Below are positions 8,905 to 17,367 of a DNA stretch of 17,367 nt, piece by piece. How positions within the stretch are numbered: the first letter of the stretch is position 1; every line of letters starts with the position of its first letter. The position numbers and the translations under genes are program-made. This DNA is from Hymenopellis radicata (lineage: Eukaryota > Basidiomycota > Agaricomycetes > Agaricales > Physalacriaceae). The DNA lies in contig JADNRX010000955.1 of NCBI GenBank assembly GCA_015501595.1, positions 1-17,367 on the forward strand, in the 5' to 3' direction. The notes beneath the pieces were generated by a model. The model was not told the DNA's origin. It saw only the letters and a program-made list of their open reading frames with translations, and made no database searches.

Positions 8905-9542
8905 GCTATCGACGTGCACGATACACATCCATGAAGCCCCGGTTACTTGCATGAGCAAGAACCGCAGCTCAATGAAGTGTAGGGAATGTAATGGGATGAG
9001 GTAGGTGATCGTGGAGTCGTTGAGGTGGGATCCAGATCTTCGAGGTGTCCTGGCGTATGCGTTTGCGTTCTGCGCGGCACCCGCCCGGTGAATGAGTTTG
9101 AGAAATGAAACGAAATACGCACTATTTGGGGTGGGATGCGTCCGCGACGCCGTCCAGCCCCAGTCACTGCCCGCCCGCGCCTCCAGTAGTGTCTCGGCAG
9201 ACCCTGTGGCCTCGACTCCTCGTTAAACCGGCGCCGTCGTATAGACGAGCGCAGTAGAAATGGCGCCGTCATGAAGACGAGCGCCAGATGCGCCCCGGAA
9301 TGCATCCGGGGGCGCAAATCCATCAAGGCGGGCCCAATCAGAGGGCCGAGCACCTGCGCACGCTGCGAGGTAATAGGGCGGCCTCGTCCTGAGGGCTTAC
9401 GCCGTCCGTATCGCGGCCAGGTAGCGTCGTCGCGAAGACAGACGCAAGAATCGCCCCGGAACGTATCCGAGGGCGCAGCGGACGGCGCGAAGCCAAACCG
9501 CACCGGGAGAGCGAAGCAAGACCCACAGAACAAGTCAGAGAA

Positions 9543-9564
9543 GCCCCAGAAAATTTTCTGGGGC
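9543..9564. repeat. Perfect 22-bp palindrome in E2
   Basis: An 11-base arm, GCCCCAGAAAA, is followed directly by its exact complement. E4 has the same site near 14414-14435 with one arm mutated, and E3 has a degenerate version near 12258-12278. Being shared by all three copies, it may be functional in the element. Confidence 0.75.
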
Positions 9565-11869
9565 CGACGAACACGACTACGACGTCGTGCTGTGGTGGGA
9601 AGAGGTAAAAACCAAGATCAGAGCAGATCGATCGATATCCGGCAAGTGCCGGGACGCTCGGCCGGCTCGGCGATCACGGATATTCATCCGCAACGTCGTT
9701 TCTGAGTGATGTTGGGCTCGTTTGAGCTTGAATAAATTCAGGAAAATCACAAAAAAATATATATTAGCATTGAGGCAAGTATTAGGCAAGTACTTGCACC
9801 AAATACTTGCCTCGCCAACCCCATACTTGCCACCCGTGCACCACCCGGGTGGTGGCAGGTGCCGGGTGTGCAGGTGCCGGGTGCGGCACCACCCGGGTGA
9901 TGCCGATACTTGCAGATACTTGCAAGTACTTACCACTCGTGCCTTGCTCTAGAAGGCTATTGCCACAGTTTTGGTCAGAGACTTCATCACAGTGCTGGAG
10001 AGGATGATGAATCCTTACAGGACGGAGGATACATCAGATCGATACAAGGCATTTGTGAAAATGTTACGCCAATTTAATTTCATGCAGCGCGCGAGACGTT
10101 CTGGGGTGGTGTACGAGGAAGGTGGTTTGGATGCTGCGGGGCCAGGTGCCATTGCAGTGGAGTGTTGGGCGTGTCCTCGGGTAGGAGTAAATATGCCTGA
10201 TAATTGGGATGATATCCCAGCAGCAGAGCAGTAAGTGACTCGATTCGTACCTGCTGTTTGTTTCACTGATCGAATTTGTAGGTACAAGTATCGTCGGATT
10301 GTGTCCATCGACGCGAACTTTAAACTGAAGTGCAAGATGCGCGCGGCTGCTCACGAGGATCCTCCTTTATACTCTGGACTGGGAGTGCAAGTTCCTTTCA
10401 AAGAGTACCATGATTGGCTGCGGAGCTATATAACGGATGAGGAGGTGAATCATTTCGAGCATGGGTAGATTTGTTGTTAACGGATTGCTTTTGAAATTAT
10501 TAAGTATCAAGCTGCATAGCGTTTGCGGCGCTGCTGTTCAAGGATACGAAGTTTTCAACCAGCCTGCGATGGACTGGTGTGCTGGGCGTCGCGTGTACAT
10601 GTCATGAGATCATGTTAGGAATGGGGGATCTGGAGAAGGGCGAACGTTGATCTCCCTAGACAGGGATGCTCTCCGCTGGAAACTGATGTACAATTCCAGA
10701 TACAAGAATACAGATTTCGTTCTCCACTGGATTCTTCGCCGTCTAGGCTTGAAGCAGGTGACAATTACCTACGACATTGCCTGTCAATATCGCAAGAACT
10801 TTTTCAAGCAGGTGGAATTGCTTCCCGACTGTGTTAAATCGACGGCTTTATCTGAGCTGTCGTTTGTTTGCCTATTTGGCATGGGAATGTGCACAAGATC
10901 AGCTGCGAGATGAAGGAGAGCATGAAGTATCAAGTTGGCGTTGGCAAGAGCGATGGTGAGGGGATAGAGCGGTATTGGCACCTGTTGAATCCCCTGTCCT
11001 ACATGACACGCGAGGAACACCCAGGTGCACGACACGACGACCATGAGGATAAAATGGATCAGGTGAACTTCGAGAAGAACATTGGTTTAGGTTTGTTTTT
11101 TATTCATTTCTGGAACTGTCAGTATTAACTTTGATTCTAGGGAATACACTGATACGTCGTCTACGCATCGCAACAGAGGAAAGAGATATACAAGTGGCGG
11201 CGTTCTTGGTGATGAACGAGTCACTGGACCCTGTATTGGCATGCGATTGGAAGCGTATGGTGAACGATTGGCTGGACGACTGTACTAAGCCGAGTCCTTA
11301 TGCGCCGTCTGGGTTGTTGAAGGTTTCCGAGCAGAAAGTTCGGGCTGACCTGCAGAAAGAGGAGGGAGCGGAGGATGCCGCTGACGTGGACAATGGCGAG
11401 GAGTCAGACGACAGCGATGCCGAGGACGAGACGGTTGCACGGGTTTCCCGACGACGGAGGAATGACAAGAGGAAAACCGAGAAACCCAAGCGCAAGGCCA
11501 AAGCTGCAAAGAAGGTCCACGGCAACTTCAAGCGGATATCGGGTGTTGCGTTCATCATCATGGGTTTACAGCTGGAAGAGACGAAGTAAGTCATTACTAT
11601 CATTTATTGCCAATGTCCTCATTTTTTTGACTAGATCACGTCTTTTATTGGATCGCAGCACCAAGGCAAATCTTACACTGGCGCGCGAGAGCAAAATACA
11701 TGAACGAAGCAAGGCATTCGAGGCAAAGGCAAAACACTTCCGGGTTCATCAAATGATTCACATGCCAGGTGCCGTCGATTTGCTCGAAGAATAGGAGGCT
11801 CAAATGCCCGGTCCCCGTTTACCAGAGGAGACTAAGCTGTTTCTGCCATCGGAGTGCATGGACACAGAT

Positions 11870-13375
11870 AGAGGGAGGCACGAGTGGTAAGTACTTACAA
11901 GTACTTACAAGTATCGGCATCACCCGGGTGGTGCCGCACCTGGCACCCGGATGGCAAGTACTTGTTTCCCACGGGTGGTGCCGCAGGTGACAAGTATGAG
12001 TTCGGCAAGGCAAGTACTTGTAGCAAGTACTTGATTAGTACTTGCACATAGGTAGATATATATTATAAATGATTTATTGGAATTTATTTGAGGTCAAACG
12101 ACCTCAACGTCGCTCAGAAACGACGTCGCAGACGAATATCCCGTGATCGCCGAGCTGGCCGAGTGTCCCGGCACTTGCCGGATAACGATCGATCTGCTCC
12201 GATCTTCATTCTTGCCTCCTCCCACAACAGCACGACGTTGTAGTCGTGTTCGTCGGCCCCAAAAAAATTTCTGGGGCTTCTCTGATATCTTCTCCCTCTC
12301 CTGGACTGCTTTCTCCGTGCAGTTTGGCTTCGCGCCGGCCGCTGCGCCCTCGAATACATTCCGGGGCGTTTTGCGCACTTGTCTTCGCGACGGTGCCATT
12401 GTTGTGAGGATGCGAACCGCGTAAGCCCTCGGTACGAGGCAGCAACACTATCCCAGGATGTGGGCAGGCCAAGCCCTCTGAACGGGCGTGCCATACTGTT
12501 CAACAGCAGGCACGCGCTTAGCCACCAGATTTCCTGACAACGCTCAGGATGACAGCAATGACGGCTTCATTCTGCGACGGCGGACAGCGTGCGCGGGATG
12601 ACGATGGCCGACAGTGTTCGCTATGACGGCGGTGGCGCAATGACTTGTGACGGCTTTGCGGGCTGGAAGGCGTCGCGGACGCTTCCGGCCCAAGACTGTA
12701 CGTATCCTTCTATTGTTCATTGCATTTCTACTCAATATATTGTGTTTAGTGTGTCCCTCAACCGTTTGACCTGCCTCTCTAAAACGATCTCTTCATTCTG
12801 CTCTTCCGCTGAGCAATTCATACGTGTAAGCCTCCGAGCGGGAGCCGCCGCAATATGTTGGCTCATGCTGTGCGACGTGACGATATAACCCAGCGCCGGC
12901 TGCTGGTGTCCTGAGATACGTCGCATGACGGATGTACGGCAGCTTTTCGCGCTCGTCTCTGTGACGATGGTATTGTGGACGCGTCGTTGTCGCCTCAACG
13001 GTGTGTATCTGCTGTTCACTGCCGTCTCTTTTCTCCTGTGCTCCCCCTCGCCCTCTCTCCCACCGACCCATCCCCTAATACACTTCGTTTGGCTGTGTTC
13101 TTGCTCATGCAAGTAACCGGGGCTTCAGACAGGTGTATCGTGCACGTCGATAGCCCCCGCGCAATTGCTCGGGGGTCGTCGGAGCGCACGAAAATGCCAA
13201 CTGGTGGCAAGTACTTGCAAGTACTTGAGACAAGTACTTGCCAAGTACCTTACCCGCGGGTCAAGTACCCGTGGGTGGCAGGTATTGTCGCGGGTGGCGG
13301 GTATGGGTCTGGCGCCACGAGTATTTGCCGCGCGGGTGGCAAATGCACCCAGGTAGACACTCGTGCCTCCCTTTA
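11870..13375. mobile_element. E3: E2/E4-related TIR element in reverse orientation, no target duplication
   Basis: The left end reads AGAGGGAGGCACGAGTG, and the right end in reverse complement reads (T)AAAGGGAGGCACGAGTG (one mismatch). Its left part (to about 12420) is the reverse complement of the right half of E2, and its right part (about 13070-13375) that of the left half of E2/E4, with CAAGTACTTG clusters at both ends. The middle (about 12420-13060) does not match E2 or E4. The flanks GACACAGAT and GGCCCTTGG share no duplication. Either the target copy was lost, or ectopic recombination between two copies replaced one flank. No transposase is encoded. Confidence 0.82.
13155..13174. repeat. 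Conserved GCAATTGC palindrome, E3 copy
   Basis: CCCCGCGCAATTGCTCGGGG, 200 bp from the E3 right end, which corresponds to the left end of E2 and E4. Confidence 0.7.
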
Positions 13376-13528
13376 GGCCCTTGGGGTCCGATTTGGCCTA
13401 AACTCTGTGTGATCTGAAAGCATAGGCCAAGATGGTAGTAACAAATGAGGACGGTACTCTCGTAGACCAAAAGTGTGTGAATCTTCCTGCAATCACTATT
13501 ACTTGCTCATTCATCCTCTTCTGCTAGA
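13376..13528. other. Spacer between E3 and E4
   Basis: About 150 bp with no recognisable gene. It shows no resemblance to a KDZ C-terminus, although the KDZ gene is cut directly on the other side of E3. Confidence 0.5.
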
Positions 13529-13537
13529 GACGATTCT

Positions 13538-14836
13538 AGAGCAAGGCACGAGTGTATACCTGGGTGCACCCAACACCCATCCGGCAAATACTTGCGTCCG
13601 AGAAGCCGGACTTGCCACCCGCCAGCACACCTGGGTACCCACAAGTACTTGACCCATGGGTCAAGTACTTAACAAGTACTTGCCTCGCGGGTGTGCAAGT
13701 ACTTATCAAAAGTACTTGCATCTTGTGAGCATTTTCATGCCTGCCGACGACCCCCGAGCAATTGCGCAGGGGCTATCGACGTGCACGATACACTTATCTG
13801 AAGCCCCGATTACTTGCATGAGCAAGAATCGCAGCCAAACGAAGTGTAGTAGGGGATGGGGTCGGTGGGAGAGAGGGCGAGGTGTGAAGGTCATCGTGGA
13901 GTCGTTGTCCATAATGGACAGATCCAGATCTTCAAGATCGTATGCATTCTGCGCGCCACCCGCACGATGAATGATTTGAGAGATTACGAGTAAAGAAAAC
14001 ACGCACGATTTGGGGTGGCATGCATCCGCGATGCCATGCAGCACCAGTCACTGCCCGCCGCACCTCCAGTAGTGTCCTGCATCCTCGAGTCCTCTTAAAC
14101 CAGCACCGTCGTATACACGAGCGCAGTAGAAATGGCACCATCATGAAGACGAGCGCCAGATGCACCCCGGAATGCATCCGGGGGCGCAAATCCATCAAGG
14201 CGGGCCTAATCAGAGGGCCGAGCACCTGCGCACGCTGTGAGGTAATAGGGCGGCCTCGTCCTGAGGGCTTACGCCATCTGTATCGCGGCCAGGTAGCGTC
14301 GTCGCAAAGACAGATGCAAGAATCATCCTGGAATGTATCCGAGGGCGCAGCAGACGGTGCGAAGCCAAACCGCACCGGGAGAGCGAAGCAAGACCCACAG
14401 AACAAGTCAGAGAAGCTCCAGAAAATTTTCTGGGGCCGACGAACACGACTAGGACATCGTGCTGTGGTGGGAAGAGGTAAGAACCAAGATCGTAGCAGAT
14501 CGATCGTTATCCGGCAAGTGCCGGGATGCTCGGCCAGCTCGGCGATCACGGATATTCGTCCGCAACGTTGTTTCTGAGTGACGTTGGGCTCGTTTGAGCT
14601 TGAATAAATTCGGAAAAATCACAAAAAATATATATTAGCATTGAGGCAAGTATTAGGCAAGTACTTGCACCAAATACTTGCCTCGCCAACCCCATACTTG
14701 CCACCCGTGCACCACCCGAGTGGTGGCAGGTGCCGGGTGTGCAGGTGCCGGATGTGCAGGTGCCGGTGCGGCACCACCTGGGTGATGCCGATACTTGCAG
14801 ATACTTGCAAGTACTTACTACTCATGCCTTGCTCTA
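13538..14836. mobile_element. E4: sister copy of E2, about 1.30 kb, same orientation
   Basis: The left end reads AGAGCAAGGCACGAGTG, and the right end in reverse complement reads (T)AGAGCAAGGCATGAGTA. Flanks are GACGATTCT (13529-13537) and GATGATTCT (14837-14845), 8 of 9 matching, the one difference being a CpG to TpG change. E4 aligns with E2 end to end. Differences include a C-rich block deleted near 14080, an extra repeat unit in the GTGCAGGTGCCGG run (14727-14765), and many CpG to TpG/CpA changes. There is no coding capacity beyond fortuitous frames. Confidence 0.9.
13752..13772. repeat. Conserved GCAATTGC palindrome, E4 copy
   Basis: CCCCGAGCAATTGCGCAGGGG, about 214 bp from the E4 left end, the same distance as in E2. 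Confidence 0.7.
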
Positions 14837-14845
14837 GATGATTCT

Positions 14846-15119
14846 TTCTCGTTACCGTCGATCCTGGGTCAGATCCAGAGGGAGTAACAGGGAAGATTGA
14901 ACGGGAGTAATGTGGATGCGGGTAATGAACTTCCAGATCGCTTACTCTCAGTTTACTCTTTCAGTTGACCAGTTCGGAGATGATATTACTGGGTTTGCAG
15001 TTTCTCTACATTAAATCGTCGCACGCTCCAGTAACCATTGTTGGTATCAGCGCACAAGCAATGCTACGGCGTCGTTGACGATGAAGGGAGTCATGTAGGA
15101 GCTCCCGTTCTGTCAAGTA
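14846..15119. other. Spacer before gene C
   Basis: About 270 bp. A short coding-like phrase (VDQFGDDITGFAVSLH, about 14963-15010) ends at a stop and could be a remnant exon. No promoter or other signal is recognisable. Confidence 0.35.
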
Positions 15120-16437
15120 ATGGACATTAATACCTCAAGCTTTTCGATTCGACTGACTCTGAACATGAGGCAATGCCTCGAGGCAGACGGGGTGAAGTGT
15201 TCCACGCACCTTGCTCTCAGCTCTCATCATCTCCCATCCATGTCGCATCTTGATGGATATGTCCAGTTGGAGGTTTCGGGCCAATCACTCGATCTCCCGG
15301 ACTGTTTAAGGAGTTTGCTGATAGAGGCGGACCTTACAGGTGTCCTCGGCATGCGAACTCGAACCACTTCCCTTCATTCATTGACATATGCTATTATCGG
15401 GGTGCGTCAGGAAAAAGTGAGCGAGCTTGTGAAGACGCAAGATCGGATGGCTGACTTTTACAGTACAATGCGTTGATAGAATGGTTCCTTGAGAGTGTGA
15501 AAATCCTGAGAACGGTTGACCTCGCTGGAAGTTTTTTCTCAACTGCTTTTGACTTTTTTTGAGTTATTCATGGCTCGGATTCACCTAAACTGTCTGCCCG
15601 AGAACAACAATCTGAACCATGTGTCTTTCAGAATCGTGTGGTTATTCATGTGAGTATCAAAGTATGTATCAGATGTTCGTCTAAGCTGACATGAGGACTA
15701 GCATTACGAGTGCCACAAGCAGCAACATGATATCTAGTGCAACGTGTTTGAAGCTGGAGGACATGATGATAGCCTGAGTAGCGCTGCCGACCACGACCAG
15801 CAGCATGACCACGAGCACGACTACGACCTCAACTATGATTTCTCCAATCTCAATATCTATCATGACACTCCAATTAAGCCTGCACCTAAAGCCAGCTCAT
15901 TCATCCGTCACCAGATGCTGCTCCGTTTGATCGTTGTCGACAGTGGGTAGAGCAGCTGGAGGGATTACTTCCGGGATTTACCATGGAACAGAGTATGTTA
16001 TGATATACGTCCCTATATTATGCCAATCTCAATGACTAAATAGCCACTGACTATGCAGGAGCTTGCTGCAGCTCTTGACAGGTCGTGCCAAGTGGTTAAA
16101 GGCAAGGATGCACCTGAGACCTTCAAGGTAGATCAACTGCAAGCGGAGGAATGATATGCAGCTGTCCTGGTAAGACCTAATGTATATGACGAACCCGCCT
16201 GACTGGAGAACTCTTTCAGGAATTGGGACTCGCAGCACGAATGTTGGCTATCTCGACGTCTCTGTATGGCCTACTAGGCTACAACAGGGTGATCCAATCA
16301 CGTCGAAACTCATTCGCCTGCAGCGGCTGCAGGAGAGGTTTGCCAATTTCCTGTATGACTGGACGCCCACAGAGCTATCTAGCACTTGGAAGGCTGTTTT
16401 GAAGATATTTACGCCTACGTTATCAGCGGAAGGGCAT

Positions 16438-16485
16438 GTAAGTAGTTGAGTTCGTAAAGGCTGCTTAACTGACTTCCTATTATAG
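16438..16485 (+). other. Intron in gene C
   Basis: GTAAGTAG at the start, TTATAG at the end, a CTTAACTGAC branch-like region, 48 bp, phase 0. Open frames on both sides join without a stop. Confidence 0.7.
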
Positions 16486-16758
16486 ATCGCTTTGCAAGGC
16501 AGACGAGCGCTCTTTCACATTCTACACAAACATCCAGAAATTATTCCATGCATTGCTGCCCCCGAGTGCATCTTCCTCTTGCTCTCCCTAGGTAAATTTG
16601 AACGTGCCTGGCATCGATGGTTGGGACCCAATCTAAAGGCGATTGGGTACTCTGTCATCAATGATCATGCCGATTTGGGTGGTATGTATCAAGAAATGAT
16701 GCGCTCCGTGATTGGAAGGTTGGAAGGCAAAGACAGCTGGTTGTCGCACTTCCGACGT

Positions 16759-17260
16759 AGAGACGGATGCGAGCCTATACTCAAGTATATTCATACTCAT
16801 CATGCGAGTAACTCATGCCTCAAGACCAATACTCACGACTCATGACTCTACTCAAGACTCTACTCTACTCAAGACTCTACTCACGAGTATTTATGAGTCT
16901 TGAATATACAAATACTCGAGTATACTTAAGTATACTCACCAAATTAGACAGTCGGTAGATCTATTTAAGCTAGCAAGTAGGATATTGAGTCATATTTATA
17001 TTAGTCAAGACTTTTGTTGAGACTAGAGGTAAAGGTGGAGCAGGCTTACAACATATTTGCTGAGCTATTGCATGTAGATGAAGTGATAAGTATTCATGAG
17101 TATGAGTTTACTAAATACTCATGGCACTAGATGTAGATTCACTACTCACCAAATACTCTAGACTCTACTCTACTCATCCGCGAGTATACTCTTGACTCAT
17201 ACAATGAGTACACATTTATTCATGAGTATTTTCTATACTCTATACTCGCGTCCGTCTCTA
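16759..17260. mobile_element. E6: short TIR element rich in GAGTACTC/ACTCATGAGT repeats, inserted in gene C
   Basis: The left end reads (T)AGAGACGGATGCGAG, and the right end in reverse complement reads (T)AGAGACGGACGCGAG (one mismatch). The 502-bp body is AT-rich and filled with ACTCATGAGT, GAGTATACTC and CTCTACTC-type words, as in the E5 subterminal zones. No target duplication is visible (TTCCGACGT against CCAGATACC), so the true borders or the insertion history are uncertain. Gene C coding sequence lies on both sides. Confidence 0.68.
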
Positions 17261-17367
17261 CCAGATACCATTACAGCCTACCATACAGCCTGTCGTAATC
17301 TCAATCGAACTCCTTTGATGGCTGAATTATTCATTTCCCCTCAACAACGTCGTTTTCTGAAAGAATC

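Larger units (their letters stand above)
8671..9951. mobile_element. E2: non-autonomous TIR DNA transposon, about 1.28 kb, inserted in a KDZ exon
   Basis: The left end reads AGAGGGAGGCACGAGTG; the right end in reverse complement reads (T)AGAGCAAGGCACGAGTG (15 of 17 match). The 9-bp GAAGGCTAT flanks both sides (8662-8670 and 9952-9960). Removing E2 and one target copy rejoins the KDZ frame (LKAI to ATVLVRDF). Subterminal zones carry many CAAGTACTTG palindromes and CACCCGGGTG. The GC-rich interior has strong hairpins at 9290-9315, 9451-9477 and 9543-9564. It is collinear with E4 over nearly its full length. Open frames on both strands look like by-products of high GC; no transposase is encoded. 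Confidence 0.9.
7219..11869 (+). pseudogene. KDZ-family transposase (CxC2 cysteine cluster), broken and 3'-truncated
   Basis: This is a cut-and-paste transposase of the Kyakuja-Dileera-Zisupton group. The N-terminal part is Ala/Pro/Ser-rich and holds a basic AT-hook-like PRGRPSR. A CxC2-type zinc cluster follows at about 7930-8060 (CCISCG, YRCQSC, QCKTC, then H). Downstream are family-typical blocks: MHTNGIHTV, GWYPATTHTPRTC, MGDLEKGER and a late IIMGLQLEETK followed by MIHMPGAV. Candidate catalytic acids are in IDANFKLK (about 10307-10330), TYDIACQY (about 10768-10791) and GKSDGEGIER (about 10945-10973). Introns: 7783-7836, 8065-8374, 10231-10281, 10465-10511, 11091-11140 and 11586-11634. 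Breaks: stops at 7678-7680 and 11792-11794, frame changes near 10640-10660 and 10866, E2 inside an exon, and E3 directly after LPSECMDTD, beyond which no C-terminal coding sequence is found. The start at 7219 is the first ATG in the main frame. It is dead, although the candidate catalytic residues remain. Confidence 0.88.
15120..17367 (+). pseudogene. Gene C: degenerate multi-exon gene of unrecognised family, interrupted by E6, runs off the window
   Basis: I do not recognise the family. A frame from the ATG at 15120 runs to 15476, ending SELVKTQDRMADFYSTM. A shifted frame (LIEWFLESVKILRTVDLAG) follows, then a second shift at a run of seven T (15547-15553) into ELFMARIHLNCLPENN. A likely 52-bp intron (15650-15701) precedes an Asp/His-rich segment (ADHDQQHDHEHDYDLNYD, about 15780-15835) with a stop before it. 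Beyond lie WVEQLEGLLPGFTMEQ, further introns (one starting GTATGT at 15992; one starting GTAAGA near 16169 and ending TTTCAG near 16219), and a helical stretch split between two frames near 16270. A clear 48-bp intron at 16438-16485 joins SAEGH to IALQGRRALFHILHKHPEI. E6 interrupts after SWLSHFRR. Past E6 a frame stays open to the window edge (PDTITAYHTACRNLNRTPLM). The stops and shifts indicate a pseudogene. Confidence 0.62.

Noticed and set aside
3417..13472. Shared 14-mer CCAAAAGTGTGTGA in MITE-1 and in the E3-E4 spacer
   Set aside because: No similarity extends to either side, and one 14-base match in a window this long is expected by chance.
14020..14577. Overlapping long frames on both strands of E4, also 9271-9705 in E2
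   Set aside because: Both strands are open at once in GC-rich repeat sequence, with frameshifting differences between the copies. No transposase motifs.
16750..17269. A 9-bp target duplication for E6
   Set aside because: The flanking nonamers TTCCGACGT and CCAGATACC do not match at any position, so none is claimed.

Overview
The window is fungal nuclear DNA, most likely from a mushroom-forming basidiomycete (Agaricomycetes). The evidence is a KDZ-type transposase gene with a CxC2-like cysteine cluster, GT-AG introns of about 41-54 bp, and many short non-autonomous DNA transposons. I see no tRNA or rRNA gene, no CRISPR array and no bacterial-style operon.

Layout, all genes on the + strand. 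3-3099: broken gene A (family not recognised), split by terminal-inverted-repeat element E1. 3230-5667: broken gene B (not recognised), split by a MITE that carries a second MITE inside it, then by element E5. 5668-6242: more coding-like fragments. 6243-6877: a small three-exon gene, the only open coding unit in the window. 7219-11869: a KDZ transposase pseudogene with a MITE in an intron, element E2 in an exon, several stops and frameshifts, and a C-terminus cut off by element E3. 11870-14836: elements E3 (reversed) and E4 with a short spacer. 15120-17367: broken gene C (not recognised), split by element E6 and running off the window.

The region is a graveyard of genes hit by related cut-and-paste elements. 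In four coding insertions (E1, MITE-1, E5, E2), mentally removing the element plus one target copy rejoins the host reading frame exactly. This supports both the gene models and the element borders. The six larger elements begin (T)AGA[G/C], carry clusters of self-complementary subterminal repeats and show 9-bp target duplications where these survive. Hidden internal similarities (a core shared by E1 and E5, and a palindrome around GCAATTGC shared by E1-E4) suggest one radiating superfamily. Differences between sister copies E2 and E4 are mostly CpG to TpG/CpA changes, as expected if E4 was methylated and decayed. No working multi-gene system is visible; the interest lies in the transposon superfamily and in the unrecognised gene families it has broken.
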